Below are positions 52,889 to 62,415 of a DNA stretch of 64,000 bases, piece after piece (within the stretch, counting starts at the first letter, position 1; every line of letters starts with the position of its first letter). Source of the stretch: Qipengyuania algicida (lineage in GTDB: Bacteria > Pseudomonadota > Alphaproteobacteria > Sphingomonadales > Sphingomonadaceae); the NCBI RefSeq assembly GCF_009828025.1, contig NZ_WTYA01000012.1, positions 21,305 to 85,304 on the forward strand, written 5' to 3'. Made by a program: the position numbers and the translations under genes. The notes below the pieces were generated by a model. It ran no database searches and was not told the origin of the DNA. It saw nothing but the letters and a program-made list of their open reading frames with translations.

Positions 52889-54433
52889 CTATTTGTTGTC
52901 CATCAGCCGCACGGCGACATAGACCGCCGCCTGTCCGCGGCGCTGGATGCGCAGCAGCACCGCTTCGCGCTTGTCTGCTTGCGCCTGCTTGATCTGGGCG
53001 TCGAGACCAGCGGTGTCGGCGATCGGCTGATAATTGGCCGACAGGATGATATCGCCGCGCTGCAATCCCTTGCGCGCCGCATCGGAGCTGGGATCGACCG
53101 CAGCGACAGCCACGCCCTTGGTGCTTGCAGGGGCGCCGAGCTGACCGGCGATCTGCGGGGTCAGCGCGACCACGCTGAGGCCCAGCTTGTCCTGCGCCAG
53201 TCCGCTGTTATCGCCCGGCATCTGATCGTTGTTATCCTGATCGCCGTTGAACATCTGCTGTTCACGCAGCGCCTTCTCGCTCGGGCGCTTGGCGACCTTG
53301 ACGTTAACCGTGCGACGCTTGCCGTCGCGCAGCAGTTCAACCGGCACGGTCGTGCCCGGATCGATGTTGGCTACGATATAAGACAGCGTCTGGTCGGAGG
53401 TGACGTCCTTGCCATTGACCTTGACCACGATATCGCCCGGCTTGATCCCGGCGGCTTCGGCCGGCTGGCCAGCCTGGACCGACTGCACCAGTTCGCCGCG
53501 ATTCTTGGGGAGGCCCAGCGAATCGGCGAGATCCTCGTCGACCGGCTGGATCGACACGCCGAGATAGCCGCGCTCGATCGCCTCGCCCTTCATCAGCTTT
53601 TCGACGATCGGCTGGGCGATTTCGGAAGGAATGGCAAAGCCGATCCCGACACTGCCGCCCGAAGGCGAGAAGATCGCGTTGTTGATACCGATTACCTGGC
53701 CTGCCATGTCGAACAGCGGCCCGCCAGAATTGCCCTTGTTGATCGAGGCATCGGTCTGGATGTAGCGGTCATAGGCGCTGCCCGAACCGGTGTTGCGATA
53801 GACCGCCGAGACGATCCCCGCGGTCACCGTCCCGCCAAGACCGAACGGATTGCCGATCGCAATCACCCAGTCGCCGGGGCGTTCAGCCTTGGAATTGCCG
53901 AATTTGACGAAAGGAAACGGCTTCTTCCCTTCGATCTTCAGCACCGCGAGATCGGAGGCTGCGTCCGCTCCCACCAGCTTGGCCGGATATTCCGTGCCGT
54001 CCGGTGTGGTGACGGTGATCTCCTCCACCGTGCCGCGGCCGTTCGGGCTGGAGATCACGTGGTTGTTGGTGACGATGTATCCGTCGGCCGAGATGATGAA
54101 GCCCGAGCCGAGCGACTGCGCCTCGCGCGTTTGCGGCTGGCCATTGCCACCGCGCTGGCCGAACAGGCCTTCGAACGGGGTTCCGGCAAACGGGTTCTGC
54201 GTCTGCACCTCGATCCGCTGGCGGGTGGCGATATTGACCACCGCCGGGGCAAGCTGCGCCGTCAGGTCGGCGAAACTCGCCGGCGCGCCGGCACGCGGCA
54301 CGATGTGCTGCATCTGGCTCTGTTCGTTCTGTGCCACCTGGGCACCGGCCGGGTTTCCGGTCATCAGCGACAGGGTCGCCCCGCCTACCAGCAGGGCACT
54401 CGTCAATCCGTAGGCGTATCGCACTGGCTTCAC
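52889..54433 (-). CDS. degP: Periplasmic serine protease DegP/HtrA (Do family)
   Basis: The 514-residue protease has a signal peptide-like N-terminus, a chymotrypsin-type domain with His125 (VTNNHVI), Asp161 (ASDLAVLKIEG) and Ser236 (NKGNSGGPL), and two PDZ domains (GYLGVSIQPV and LGLSVVALTP). It degrades or refolds damaged periplasmic proteins. A GTG start at 54433 (after GAGAGGAC) was chosen over an upstream ATG because the signal sequence begins there. It lies 140 bp downstream of hflC on the same strand; a possible unit hflK-hflC-degP controls membrane-protein quality. Confidence 0.95.
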   Translation of the reverse strand: MKPVRYAYGLTSALLVGGATLSLMTGNPAGAQVAQNEQSQMQHIVPRAGAPASFADLTAQLAPAVVNIATRQRIEVQTQNPFAGTPFEGLFGQRGGNGQPQTREAQSLGSGFIISADGYIVTNNHVISSPNGRGTVEEITVTTPDGTEYPAKLVGADAASDLAVLKIEGKKPFPFVKFGNSKAERPGDWVIAIGNPFGLGGTVTAGIVSAVYRNTGSGSAYDRYIQTDASINKGNSGGPLFDMAGQVIGINNAIFSPSGGSVGIGFAIPSEIAQPIVEKLMKGEAIERGYLGVSIQPVDEDLADSLGLPKNRGELVQSVQAGQPAEAAGIKPGDIVVKVNGKDVTSDQTLSYIVANIDPGTTVPVELLRDGKRRTVNVKVAKRPSEKALREQQMFNGDQDNNDQMPGDNSGLAQDKLGLSVVALTPQIAGQLGAPASTKGVAVAAVDPSSDAARKGLQRGDIILSANYQPIADTAGLDAQIKQAQADKREAVLLRIQRRGQAAVYVAVRLMDNK

Positions 54434-54574
54434 GTCCTCTCGTTCCTCTTCATCTTGCGCTGGGCTCCCGCCCAGACTGGCGCGGGAACACATGTGGACC
54501 CTCAATAAGGGCTTACAAGCCGCGCGGGCTGAACCGACATTGAATGGCGGCCCGAATTGCCCGCATTTGGCCGT

Positions 54575-55420
54575 CTATTGTGTGCCTTTGAACTGGCGCA
54601 GATATTCGTTGTCAGGCGACAGGATGATGTTGCTTTCGCCGCCGCCGTTCTCGAAGGTCCGGCGATAGCTCTCCATCGCGCGGTAGAAATCGTAGAACTT
54701 GGGATCCTTGCCATAGGCCGCGGCATAGGTCTTGGCGGCCTGCGCCTCGGCATCGGCCTGGATGATCTGCGCATCGCGGCGCCCATTGGCGCGAATCGTC
54801 TCGGCCTCGGCCTCACGGTCTGTCTGCATCCGGGTGAACGCCGTCTCCAGCGGCGATCCGCTGGGCAGATCTGCGCGCTTGATCCGCACGTCGACGATCT
54901 GCGCACCATACTGACGCGCCTGTTTGTCGAGGATGGTGCGGATATTGGCCATCGCCGTCCCACGCTCGGCGGTCAGCAGGGTGGCGAACGGACGCCGCCC
55001 GAGTTCCTGCCGGATGACCGAGGACAGGATCGGCGAAAGCTGGGTCTTCAGGCTCTCTTCGGTGCCGGCGGTCTGGATCATCTTGACCGGGTCAATGATG
55101 CGGAAGCGCGCATAGGCATCGACCTCAAGCCGCTGTTGGTCGCTCGAAAGCACCTGCTGCGGTTCCATATCGAGATTGAGTATCCGCCGGTCGACGAACT
55201 GGACCCGCTCGATCAGCGGAATCCGGTACCACAACCCTGCGCCGTCGCGGCCGAACGGCACGCCCGGTTTGAAGCGATTGATGACCGATACGGGATCACC
55301 GTTGCGGATAATGACCGCCTGCATGGTCTCGGGCACCACGAATATCGTGGACAACGCCGCTACGATCAGAACGCCAAGCGCGATGAGCGAGGCCTTATGC
55401 GATTGCCAGATGTCGTTCAT
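54575..55420 (-). CDS. hflC: FtsH modulator HflC (SPFH family)
   Basis: The 281-residue protein has one N-terminal membrane helix (ALGVLIVAALSTIFVV), an SPFH/band-7 domain (RIPLIERVQFVDRRILNLDM with the DRR and RRI core) and a coiled-coil tail (REAEAETIRANGRRDAQII). With HflK it forms a membrane ring around FtsH and tunes its proteolysis. It begins 1 bp after the hflK stop, as expected for one operon. Length and motifs are normal. Confidence 0.95.
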   Translation of the reverse strand: MNDIWQSHKASLIALGVLIVAALSTIFVVPETMQAVIIRNGDPVSVINRFKPGVPFGRDGAGLWYRIPLIERVQFVDRRILNLDMEPQQVLSSDQQRLEVDAYARFRIIDPVKMIQTAGTEESLKTQLSPILSSVIRQELGRRPFATLLTAERGTAMANIRTILDKQARQYGAQIVDVRIKRADLPSGSPLETAFTRMQTDREAEAETIRANGRRDAQIIQADAEAQAAKTYAAAYGKDPKFYDFYRAMESYRRTFENGGGESNIILSPDNEYLRQFKGTQ

Positions 55421-55421
55421 C

Positions 55422-56558
55422 TCACTGCCCCCCCTGCTTGGAGGTGTCCTGGTCCGATTTGGCGGCGCTGTTGCGCCTCAATTCGGGCAGCGGGAGATAG
55501 CTTGTGACACCAGGTGCCTCGATCACGGTCTTGTTGGTCTTGGACAGCACGCTTTCCATCGTTTCATAATACATGCGCCGCTTGGTCACTTCGGGCGCCA
55601 GCTTGTACTGCGCGTAGATCCGGTCGAACGACGCGGCATCGCCTTCGGAACGGGCACGAACCTGCTGGGCATAGGCGCGAGCGCGGTTGCGCATGGCGTC
55701 GGCATCCTGCTGCGCGGCGGAAACGTCCTTGAACGCATCGATCACCTTGGTCGGCGGATCGGCCTTCTCGATCGCCACGCCCTGCACCTGCACACCGGCA
55801 TGATAGGCATCGAGCAATTGCTGCATTCTGGCGCGCACGCTGGTCTCGATATCGCCGCGACCGGCGCCGGAGATCACATCGTCGAGCTTCTGTTCGGCAA
55901 CAGCTGCGCGCATCGCCGCTTCGGCCACTTCACGAATGGTCAGTTCGGGATCGTCCAGCTGAAAGGCAAAACGCGGCAGGTTCTTGATGTTCCAGCGAAT
56001 GACATAGGACAGGTCGACGAGGTTCTGGTCGCCCGTCAGCAACAGGCGCTCGCCATCGCCGCCGATCTTTTCCGACCGGATCTGGCTGACATTGGCAACC
56101 GTCACTTCCTGAATCGGCCAGGGCAGAGTGAAATTGAGTCCCGGCAGCAGCTTGTGAGAATATTTACCGCCCACCCAGGTCACGAGCCCTTGCTCCTTGG
56201 GCTGGATCTCATGTGTGGAAGTGAACACCAGCCAGCCGGCGACGAGGCCGACGGCAACCCATGCGATCAGCTTTCCGTTGCCTGGGCGCTGGGGCAGGCG
56301 GAAGCCACCGCCACCGCCGCCACCTGTCCGGCGCGGGCCTTCAGGGCCGCGGCTGCGAAAGATATCCTCAATGCTCGCGGAACGGCGCGGGCCATCCCCG
56401 CCGCGCGACGGCGGCAGCCAGGGATTGCGGGGACCGCGCGGCGCATCGCCATCGTCCCCACCGTTATCCGGTGGATCGCCTTCTCCGCCATCGTCGCCAG
56501 ACCCGCCGTCCGAACCACTGCTCGACGGCTTGCCCCAAGGATTGCGCTTTCCGGCCAT
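55422..56558 (-). CDS. hflK: FtsH modulator HflK (SPFH family)
   Basis: The ~378-residue protein has a Gly/Pro/Asp-rich cytoplasmic N-terminus (low complexity, ~1-95), one membrane helix (LIAWVAVGLVAGWLVFTS) and an SPFH domain (LLPGLNFTLPWPIQEVTVAN, LTGDQNLVDLSYVIRWNIK). A coiled-coil tail follows. It pairs with HflC downstream. The start at 56558 was chosen because HflK proteins begin with an MAG.RNPWG-like start (MAGKRNPWG here); frames upstream are non-conserved. The Gly-rich stretch makes codon-based start calls unsafe. Confidence 0.92.
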   Translation of the reverse strand: MAGKRNPWGKPSSSGSDGGSGDDGGEGDPPDNGGDDGDAPRGPRNPWLPPSRGGDGPRRSASIEDIFRSRGPEGPRRTGGGGGGGFRLPQRPGNGKLIAWVAVGLVAGWLVFTSTHEIQPKEQGLVTWVGGKYSHKLLPGLNFTLPWPIQEVTVANVSQIRSEKIGGDGERLLLTGDQNLVDLSYVIRWNIKNLPRFAFQLDDPELTIREVAEAAMRAAVAEQKLDDVISGAGRGDIETSVRARMQQLLDAYHAGVQVQGVAIEKADPPTKVIDAFKDVSAAQQDADAMRNRARAYAQQVRARSEGDAASFDRIYAQYKLAPEVTKRRMYYETMESVLSKTNKTVIEAPGVTSYLPLPELRRNSAAKSDQDTSKQGGQ

Positions 56559-56693
56559 GGAGAGACCCACGGCAGTCCTAAACCCGTCCAAAACTTTCAT
56601 GCCCACAGTTATAGGCATGGCCTGCGGCAAAAAACAGGGGCGAAAAAATCAGGACTTGCCCGGGGCTTTTCGATGGTTCACCCGGCGCCTTGC

Positions 56694-57656
56694 ATGACGC
56701 ATGAACAACTTCTTTCCGCCCTTGACCCTGCACTGCGCGCGCGCGTCTCATCTGCGCATGTTGCAAACGGCACCGCTACGCTGGTGGTGGACGCGAGCGG
56801 GCTGGGTGCCGGTGCCCGCAGCGAACTGGAAAACGATGTCGAGCGCGTCGTGTCCGCTCTCCCCGAAATCGAGCACGTTCGCATCGCGCTGACCGCCGAA
56901 AAGCCAGTGCGCCGTATCCTCGCGGTCGCTTCGGGCAAGGGCGGCGTGGGCAAATCCACTCTCGCCGCCAATCTCGCGCTCGCGCTCAAGCGGCAGGGCG
57001 TGAAGGTCGGGCTGGTCGATGCCGATATCTATGGTCCCTCGCAACCGCAGATCCTCGGCAATACCGGTGCCAAGCCGGAAGCACGCGAGAAACAGTTGAT
57101 CCCGCTCATCGGCGCAGGCGAGCTACCGGTGCTGTCGATCGGCCACCTCGTCCCGGCGGGCAAGGCGCTGGCATGGCGCGGGCCGATGACCGGTGGCGCG
57201 CTGACGCAATTGATCGAAGCCGACTGGGGCGATGCGGAAGTGCTGGTGGTCGATCTTCCGCCCGGCACCGGCGATGTGCAATTGACCATGATCCAGAAGC
57301 ATAGGCCGGCGGGCGTGGTGCTGGTGTCCACCCCGCAGGATCTCGCGCTGATCGATGCGGCGCGCGCGGGACAATTGTTCGATGGCGCGGGCGTGCCGAT
57401 CATCGGGCTGGTCGAGAATATGTCCGGCTACGCCTGCCCGCATTGCGGCGAAGTCTCCGATCCCTTCGGGTCCGGCGGGGTCGAGCAGGCTGCCGAGCGG
57501 CTGGAACTGCCTTTCCTCGGGCGAATCCCGCTGAGCATGGCGATCCGCGAACGCAGCGATGCCGGGACGCCTCCAGCTCTTGAGGAAAATGAGTTGTCCG
57601 CTCCCTTCGATGCCATCGCCGCCAGCGTTGCAAGCTGGCTGGAGGAATCCGCCTGA
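56694..57656 (+). CDS. Fe-S cluster carrier ATPase Mrp/ApbC
   Basis: The 320-residue protein has an N-terminal MIP18-like domain (1-70, SALPEIEHVRIALTAEKP) and a P-loop ATPase with deviant Walker A SGKGGVGKST (80-89). Further motifs are DADIYGPSQPQILG, VVDLPPGTGDVQLTM, VSTPQDLALIDAAR and the Cys pair in GYACPHCG that holds the cluster. It carries Fe-S clusters to target enzymes. The start at 56694 is uncertain; an in-frame ATG at 56673 is close. It is immediately followed (1-bp overlap) by the molybdoenzyme gene, which needs such clusters through its partner. Confidence 0.93.
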   Translation: MTHEQLLSALDPALRARVSSAHVANGTATLVVDASGLGAGARSELENDVERVVSALPEIEHVRIALTAEKPVRRILAVASGKGGVGKSTLAANLALALKRQGVKVGLVDADIYGPSQPQILGNTGAKPEAREKQLIPLIGAGELPVLSIGHLVPAGKALAWRGPMTGGALTQLIEADWGDAEVLVVDLPPGTGDVQLTMIQKHRPAGVVLVSTPQDLALIDAARAGQLFDGAGVPIIGLVENMSGYACPHCGEVSDPFGSGGVEQAAERLELPFLGRIPLSMAIRERSDAGTPPALEENELSAPFDAIAASVASWLEESA

Positions 57657-59947
57657 TGCAATTGCCGCTCAGCCGCCGCGCGATACTGACCGGCGCAGCG
57701 GTAGGCGGCGGGCTGTTCGTGGGCTGGTATCTCTGGCCACGCCACTACTCCGCACCGCTGATCGCGGGGGAGGACGAATACGGCTTCGGCGGCTGGCTGA
57801 CGATCGGCAAGGACGGGGTGGTGACGGTGGCCGTCCCGCAACTCGAGATGGGTCAGGGCGTCACGACGCTGCTGCCACAAATCGTCGCGGTCGAGCTGGG
57901 CGCGGACTGGCGGCAGATTGCCGTCCAACCCGTTCCGCCAAGCGGGGCGCAGCCGAACATCCCGCTCGCCGCGAAATGGGCGCCGCTATGGTCGAGCATC
58001 CCATCCCTCGCGGACGAGCCCGGCGACATGCTCGCCGGTCGCTTCGCGCGCGATCACGCTTTCAGCGCAACTGCCGATGGCACCACGCTTGCCGCTTACG
58101 AACAGCCTGTCCGCGAGGCCGCCGCGGCTGCGCGCGCGATGCTGGCGATGGTGGCCGCCAAACGCTGGGGCACCGACTGGGAGCAATGCGAGGTCGAAGG
58201 CGGGCTGGTGCAATTCGGCAAGCGTACGCTGCGCTTCGGCGATCTGGCTGAGGAGGCTGCGACCATGCGCGCGCCCGATCCCGCTCCGCTACGCCCCGAT
58301 CCACCCGCCGAACGCCCGGTTGGCGAAGACGATGACAGTGTCGACACATTGTTCCCCCGGCTCGACCTGCCCTCCAAGATCGATGGCAGCATGATCTTTG
58401 CTGGCGACGTCCGCTTGCCCGATCTGGTGTTCGCCGCGATTGCGCACGGTCCAATCGGGATGCAGGAACTGGTCGGCTATGACGCCAAGACAGTAAAGAA
58501 AATCCGCGGGCTGGTCGGCGTGGTCAAGCACAAGCGCTGGATCGCAGCTGTCGCCAGCAACAGCTGGCAGGCGCAAAAGGCGCTGAAAGCGCTGCGACCG
58601 CGCTTTTCCGGACCCGGTGCGGTGGGCACGGAGAAGCTCGAACAGGTGCTGACGACAGCCGCGCGGGGCGAAGGCGAGACGATCCTGAGTTTCGGTGATC
58701 CCGACAGCCAGTTGCAACAGGGCGCTGCCGGCGCGACCTATTATATCGCACCCGCGCTTCACGCCGCGATCGAGACCGCCAGCGCGACCGCACGTTTGAG
58801 CGACGGCAGGCTCGAACTGTGGATCGCCAGCCAGGCTCCCGAAGCGGCGCGCGCAGCCGCAGGTGAAGCGGTTGGCCTCTCTCCTGACAAGGTCGTGCTC
58901 TACCCGCTGGAGGCGGGCGGCAGCTTCGATGCGCGGCTGGAAAAGCAGCACGCCATCGAAGTCGCGCAGATCGCCAAAGCCATCGGCAAGCCGGTCCAGT
59001 TGACCTGGTCGCGGGCCGAGGAAAGCCGCATGGTCCCTCCGCGCACCCCGGTCGCCATCGCGCTGACCGCTTCGCTCGGGCAAGGCGACTCGCTGACGCC
59101 GTCTGCATGGCGCGCAAGGCTTGCCTGCCCGGCGACGGTGCGCGAATTCGGCGAACGCTTGTTCGACAACGCCACGCCGGAGGCGGCGATGGAACGTGCT
59201 GCGGGCAAGGCCGATCCGCTCGCCTGCGAAGGTGCATTGCCGCCCTATGCCATCCCCAATGTCGCCATCGAGCATGTGCCGGTCACGCTATCGCTGCCGA
59301 CCGCGCGCCTGCGCGGCAATGCGGCGGCCTATACCGCATTCGCCACCGAATGCTTCATCGACGAGCTGGCCGCACGCGCGGCCCGCAACCCGCTGCTCTA
59401 CCGCATGGAGATGCTAGGCCAGCAGCCGCGCCTGGTCGAGGTGCTGCGCCGCGCGGCACAGATAGGCGAGTGGGGCGCGGGCGATGGGGGAACCGGGGAG
59501 GGGATGGCAGTGGTACGGATGGATGCGGTGGGCGACCCCCAGCGCGCAGGCGGCGGGCGGATCGCCTGCATCGCCGAAGCGCGCGCGGGCGGGTCGGGGT
59601 TCGAGGTCGAACGGCTGATCGCAGTCGTCGACATCGGAAGGATCGTCAATCTCGACCTCGCGCGCCAGCAAATAGAAGGCGGCCTGATGTTCGGCCTCGC
59701 GCTCGCTCGCGGATCGAGCGCGGTCTGGCACCGCGGGATGCCGAGCCCCGCCCGACTAGGGGCCATGGGCTTGCCGGGGCTTGCCGACACGCCAGACATG
59801 ACCATTGAATTCGTATCGAGCGATGCCCCGCCATTCGATCCGGGAGAGCTTGGCGTGGCGGTCGCGCCACCGGCAATTGCCAATGCGCTCTATGCCGCGA
59901 CCGGCAAACGCTTTCGCCGCCTGCCGCTGATGGAGACCGTTGCATGA
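57656..59947 (+). CDS. Molybdopterin-binding large subunit of the xanthine-dehydrogenase/IorB family
   Basis: The 763-residue protein begins with a twin-arginine-like signal (SRRAILTGAAVGGGLFVG). A first molybdopterin domain (VAVPQLEMGQGVTTLLPQI) precedes the CuAD-like half (LDLPSKIDGSMIFAGDVRLP), the order of IorB-type aldehyde/isoquinoline dehydrogenases. A C-terminal segment GELGVAVAPPAIANALYAA carries the catalytic-Glu position. These enzymes hydroxylate aldehydes or N-heterocycles with molybdenum. No small [2Fe-2S] subunit gene sits beside it. It is coupled to mrp by 1 bp and to hemH by 4 bp. Confidence 0.85.
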   Translation: MQLPLSRRAILTGAAVGGGLFVGWYLWPRHYSAPLIAGEDEYGFGGWLTIGKDGVVTVAVPQLEMGQGVTTLLPQIVAVELGADWRQIAVQPVPPSGAQPNIPLAAKWAPLWSSIPSLADEPGDMLAGRFARDHAFSATADGTTLAAYEQPVREAAAAARAMLAMVAAKRWGTDWEQCEVEGGLVQFGKRTLRFGDLAEEAATMRAPDPAPLRPDPPAERPVGEDDDSVDTLFPRLDLPSKIDGSMIFAGDVRLPDLVFAAIAHGPIGMQELVGYDAKTVKKIRGLVGVVKHKRWIAAVASNSWQAQKALKALRPRFSGPGAVGTEKLEQVLTTAARGEGETILSFGDPDSQLQQGAAGATYYIAPALHAAIETASATARLSDGRLELWIASQAPEAARAAAGEAVGLSPDKVVLYPLEAGGSFDARLEKQHAIEVAQIAKAIGKPVQLTWSRAEESRMVPPRTPVAIALTASLGQGDSLTPSAWRARLACPATVREFGERLFDNATPEAAMERAAGKADPLACEGALPPYAIPNVAIEHVPVTLSLPTARLRGNAAAYTAFATECFIDELAARAARNPLLYRMEMLGQQPRLVEVLRRAAQIGEWGAGDGGTGEGMAVVRMDAVGDPQRAGGGRIACIAEARAGGSGFEVERLIAVVDIGRIVNLDLARQQIEGGLMFGLALARGSSAVWHRGMPSPARLGAMGLPGLADTPDMTIEFVSSDAPPFDPGELGVAVAPPAIANALYAATGKRFRRLPLMETVA

Positions 59948-60966
59948 CCTGGCAGAACCAGTCCCTCCCCACGGACCATCCGCCGGTGCACTCAGGCCGG
60001 ATCGGCGTGCTGCTGGTCAATCTGGGCACGCCCGATGGTCCCGAGCCCGGCCCGGTCAAACGCTATCTCGCCGAATTCCTGTCCGACCGGCGCGTCGTCG
60101 AGATCCCGCCCATCGCGTGGCAACCGATCCTGCGCGGGATTATCCTCAACACGCGGCCCAAACGCAGCGCGCAAGCCTATGCCAAAGTCTGGGGCGAGGA
60201 TGGTTCCCCGCTCGCCGCGATCACCCGGCGGCAGGCAGAAAAGCTGCAAGCGCGACTGGGCGATGCTGCGCAGGTCGATTGGGCGATGCGCTATGGTCGG
60301 CCCGCAATCCCCGAGCGACTGGCGGCGCTGATGGAGGCGGGATGCGATCGCATCCTGCTCGCCCCGCTCTATCCGCAATACAGTGCGGCAACGACCGCGA
60401 CGGTTGTGGACAAGGCTGGGGACGCCTTGCGGACAATGCGTTGGCAACCTGCGCTGCGGACGCTGCCACCCTATCACGATGATCCCGCCTATATCGCCGC
60501 GTTGGCTGGAGATATCGGTGCCCAGCTCGATGCGCTGGCCTTCACGCCCGAAGTCCTGCTGCTGAGCTTCCACGGGATGCCCCAGCGCACGCTCGAACTC
60601 GGCGATCCCTATCACTGCCATTGCCGAAAAACGGCGCGACTGCTGGAGGAACGGTTGGCGCGCCCGGATCTGCGCATCCGCACCAGCTTCCAGTCGCGCT
60701 TTGGCCGGGCGAAGTGGCTCGAACCGGCGACCGACGCGGTGCTGCGCGAGGAAGCCACGGCAGGGACGAAGCGGCTGGCAATCGCCGCACCGGGCTTTTC
60801 CGCCGACTGCCTCGAAACGCTGGAAGAGCTGGCGATTCAGGGCCACGAACAGTTCGCCGAGGCGGGCGGCCAGGAATTCGCCGCGCTCACATGCCTCAAT
60901 GATGGCACAGCGGGCATGGCGATGCTGGAGACGCTGGTGCGGCGCGAATTGTCGGGCTGGATTTAG
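59944..60966 (+). CDS. hemH: Ferrochelatase (HemH)
   Basis: The 340-residue enzyme inserts iron into protoporphyrin IX. It shows GVLLVNLGTPDGPEP, YPQYSAATTATVVD, LLSFHGMPQRTLELGDPYHC with the metal-binding His, RTSFQSRFGRAKWLEP and a C-terminal PGFSADCLETLEEL (catalytic Glu). Two Cys (YHCHCRK) after the active-site loop could hold a cluster or be structural. It overlaps the molybdoenzyme gene by 4 bp, so mrp-molybdoenzyme-hemH is one operon. Confidence 0.96.
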   Translation: MTWQNQSLPTDHPPVHSGRIGVLLVNLGTPDGPEPGPVKRYLAEFLSDRRVVEIPPIAWQPILRGIILNTRPKRSAQAYAKVWGEDGSPLAAITRRQAEKLQARLGDAAQVDWAMRYGRPAIPERLAALMEAGCDRILLAPLYPQYSAATTATVVDKAGDALRTMRWQPALRTLPPYHDDPAYIAALAGDIGAQLDALAFTPEVLLLSFHGMPQRTLELGDPYHCHCRKTARLLEERLARPDLRIRTSFQSRFGRAKWLEPATDAVLREEATAGTKRLAIAAPGFSADCLETLEELAIQGHEQFAEAGGQEFAALTCLNDGTAGMAMLETLVRRELSGWI

Positions 60967-60977
60967 CACCGCGAATA

Positions 60978-60995
60978 ACTTACATTAGGGTAAGT
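60978..60995. promoter_or_regulatory. TetR-type operator before the P450 gene
   Basis: ACTTAC (60978-60983) and GTAAGT (60990-60995) are perfect inverted halves with a 6-nt spacer, extended by one more base each side to TAACTTAC / GTAAGTAA (7 of 8). Such palindromes are the usual sites of TetR-family repressors. The site lies 22 bp before the P450 start. No TetR gene is in the window. Confidence 0.6.
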
Positions 60996-61017
60996 AAGCA
61001 TCTCCAAGAGGACCACC

Positions 61018-62412
61018 ATGGCCACTCTCGCTCCGCATCAGCCTGCCCGATACACCCATTGGAAAGAGCAATTGCCTGCGGGCGCGCTCGATCATATTCC
61101 CGGCGAAGGCGGCTGGCCGGTCGTCGGTAACACCTTCAAAATGCTGGCCGATCCGCATGGCTTCGCGCAGCGCATGGTCGCGACCTATGGTCCGGTCTAC
61201 AAGAACAAGGCCTTCGGCGGCTGGGCCGTCGCGCTGATCGGCGCGGATGCGAACGAGTTGGTGCTGTTCGACCGCAACCGCATTTTTTCAAGCGAGCAGG
61301 GCTGGGGGCCGATTCTCGACCAGCTGTTCCCGCGCGGGCTGATGCTGATGGATTTCGACCATCACCGCGCTGACCGCCGCGCGCTCTCAATCGCCTTCAA
61401 GCCCGAACCGATGCGGCATTATGCGGGCAGCCTCAACCGCGGGATCGCCCGGCAGGTCGAACAATGGGGCGCGGGGCCGATGCAGTTCTATCCCGCGATC
61501 AAGCAGCTTTCGCTCGACCTTGCCGCAGACAGTTTCCTCGGCCTGCCGTGGGGTCCGGAAGCGGACCGCATCAACGAAGCCTTCGTCGACATGGTGCAGG
61601 CCTCGGTCGCGCCGGTGCGCAAGCCACTGCCCTTCACCATGATGAAGAAGGGCGTCGATGGGCGCGCTTTCCTGGTCGACTATTTCACGCAGGAGACCGC
61701 CAACCGCCGCAAGCATGGCGGTGGGCAGGACATGTTCAGCCAGTTCGCCACCGCCACGCGCGAAGACGGCGAAATGCTGCCGGTGGACGAGGTGGTCGAC
61801 CACATGAACTTCCTGATGATGGCCGCGCATGACACGATCACCTCTTCGGCCACCTCGCTGATCTGGCAGCTCGCCAAGCATCCCGAATGGCAGGAGAAGC
61901 TGCGGCAGGAGATCGAGGCGGTCACCGGCGGCCCGGATGCGCAAGGTCGCCCGCGCGACCTCGCCTATGAAGACCTTGGCAAGCTGGACCTCACCGAAAT
62001 GGCTTTCAAGGAAGCGCTACGGATGGTCCCACCCGTTCCTTCGACCCCGCGCCGGGCGTTGCAGGAATTCGAATATGGCGGCTATCGCATCCCGGCGGGG
62101 ACCAATGTCGGCATCAACGCGCATTTCGTCCACCATAGCGAGGAGCATTGGGACGACCCCTACAGCTTCGATCCGCTGCGCTTCACGCCGGAGCAGGTGA
62201 AGGCGCGGCACAAATATGCCTGGGTGCCGTTCGGTGGCGGGGCGCATATGTGCCTCGGGCTGCATTTCGCCTATATGCAGGTGAAGATCCTGATGGCGCA
62301 GCTGCTGCCGCGCTATCGCATCACCATGGCCGATGGGCAGGATCCGAAATGGCAGGCGTGGCCGATCCCCAAGCCGCGCGATGGGCTCAGGATCGAGTTG
62401 ACGCCGCTCTAA
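61018..62412 (+). CDS. Cytochrome P450
   Basis: The 464-residue heme monooxygenase has I-helix MAAHDTITSSA, ExxR FKEALRM, PFGGGAHMCLG with the heme-ligating Cys, and PERF-like YSFDPLRFTP. An N-terminal proline-rich segment is present but no clear membrane anchor, so it is probably soluble. The substrate is unknown. Partner ferredoxin and reductase genes are not adjacent. It has AGAGGACC upstream and a TetR-type operator before it, so it is probably induced by its substrate or a stress compound. Confidence 0.95.
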   Translation: MATLAPHQPARYTHWKEQLPAGALDHIPGEGGWPVVGNTFKMLADPHGFAQRMVATYGPVYKNKAFGGWAVALIGADANELVLFDRNRIFSSEQGWGPILDQLFPRGLMLMDFDHHRADRRALSIAFKPEPMRHYAGSLNRGIARQVEQWGAGPMQFYPAIKQLSLDLAADSFLGLPWGPEADRINEAFVDMVQASVAPVRKPLPFTMMKKGVDGRAFLVDYFTQETANRRKHGGGQDMFSQFATATREDGEMLPVDEVVDHMNFLMMAAHDTITSSATSLIWQLAKHPEWQEKLRQEIEAVTGGPDAQGRPRDLAYEDLGKLDLTEMAFKEALRMVPPVPSTPRRALQEFEYGGYRIPAGTNVGINAHFVHHSEEHWDDPYSFDPLRFTPEQVKARHKYAWVPFGGGAHMCLGLHFAYMQVKILMAQLLPRYRITMADGQDPKWQAWPIPKPRDGLRIELTPL

Positions 62413-62415
62413 AGC

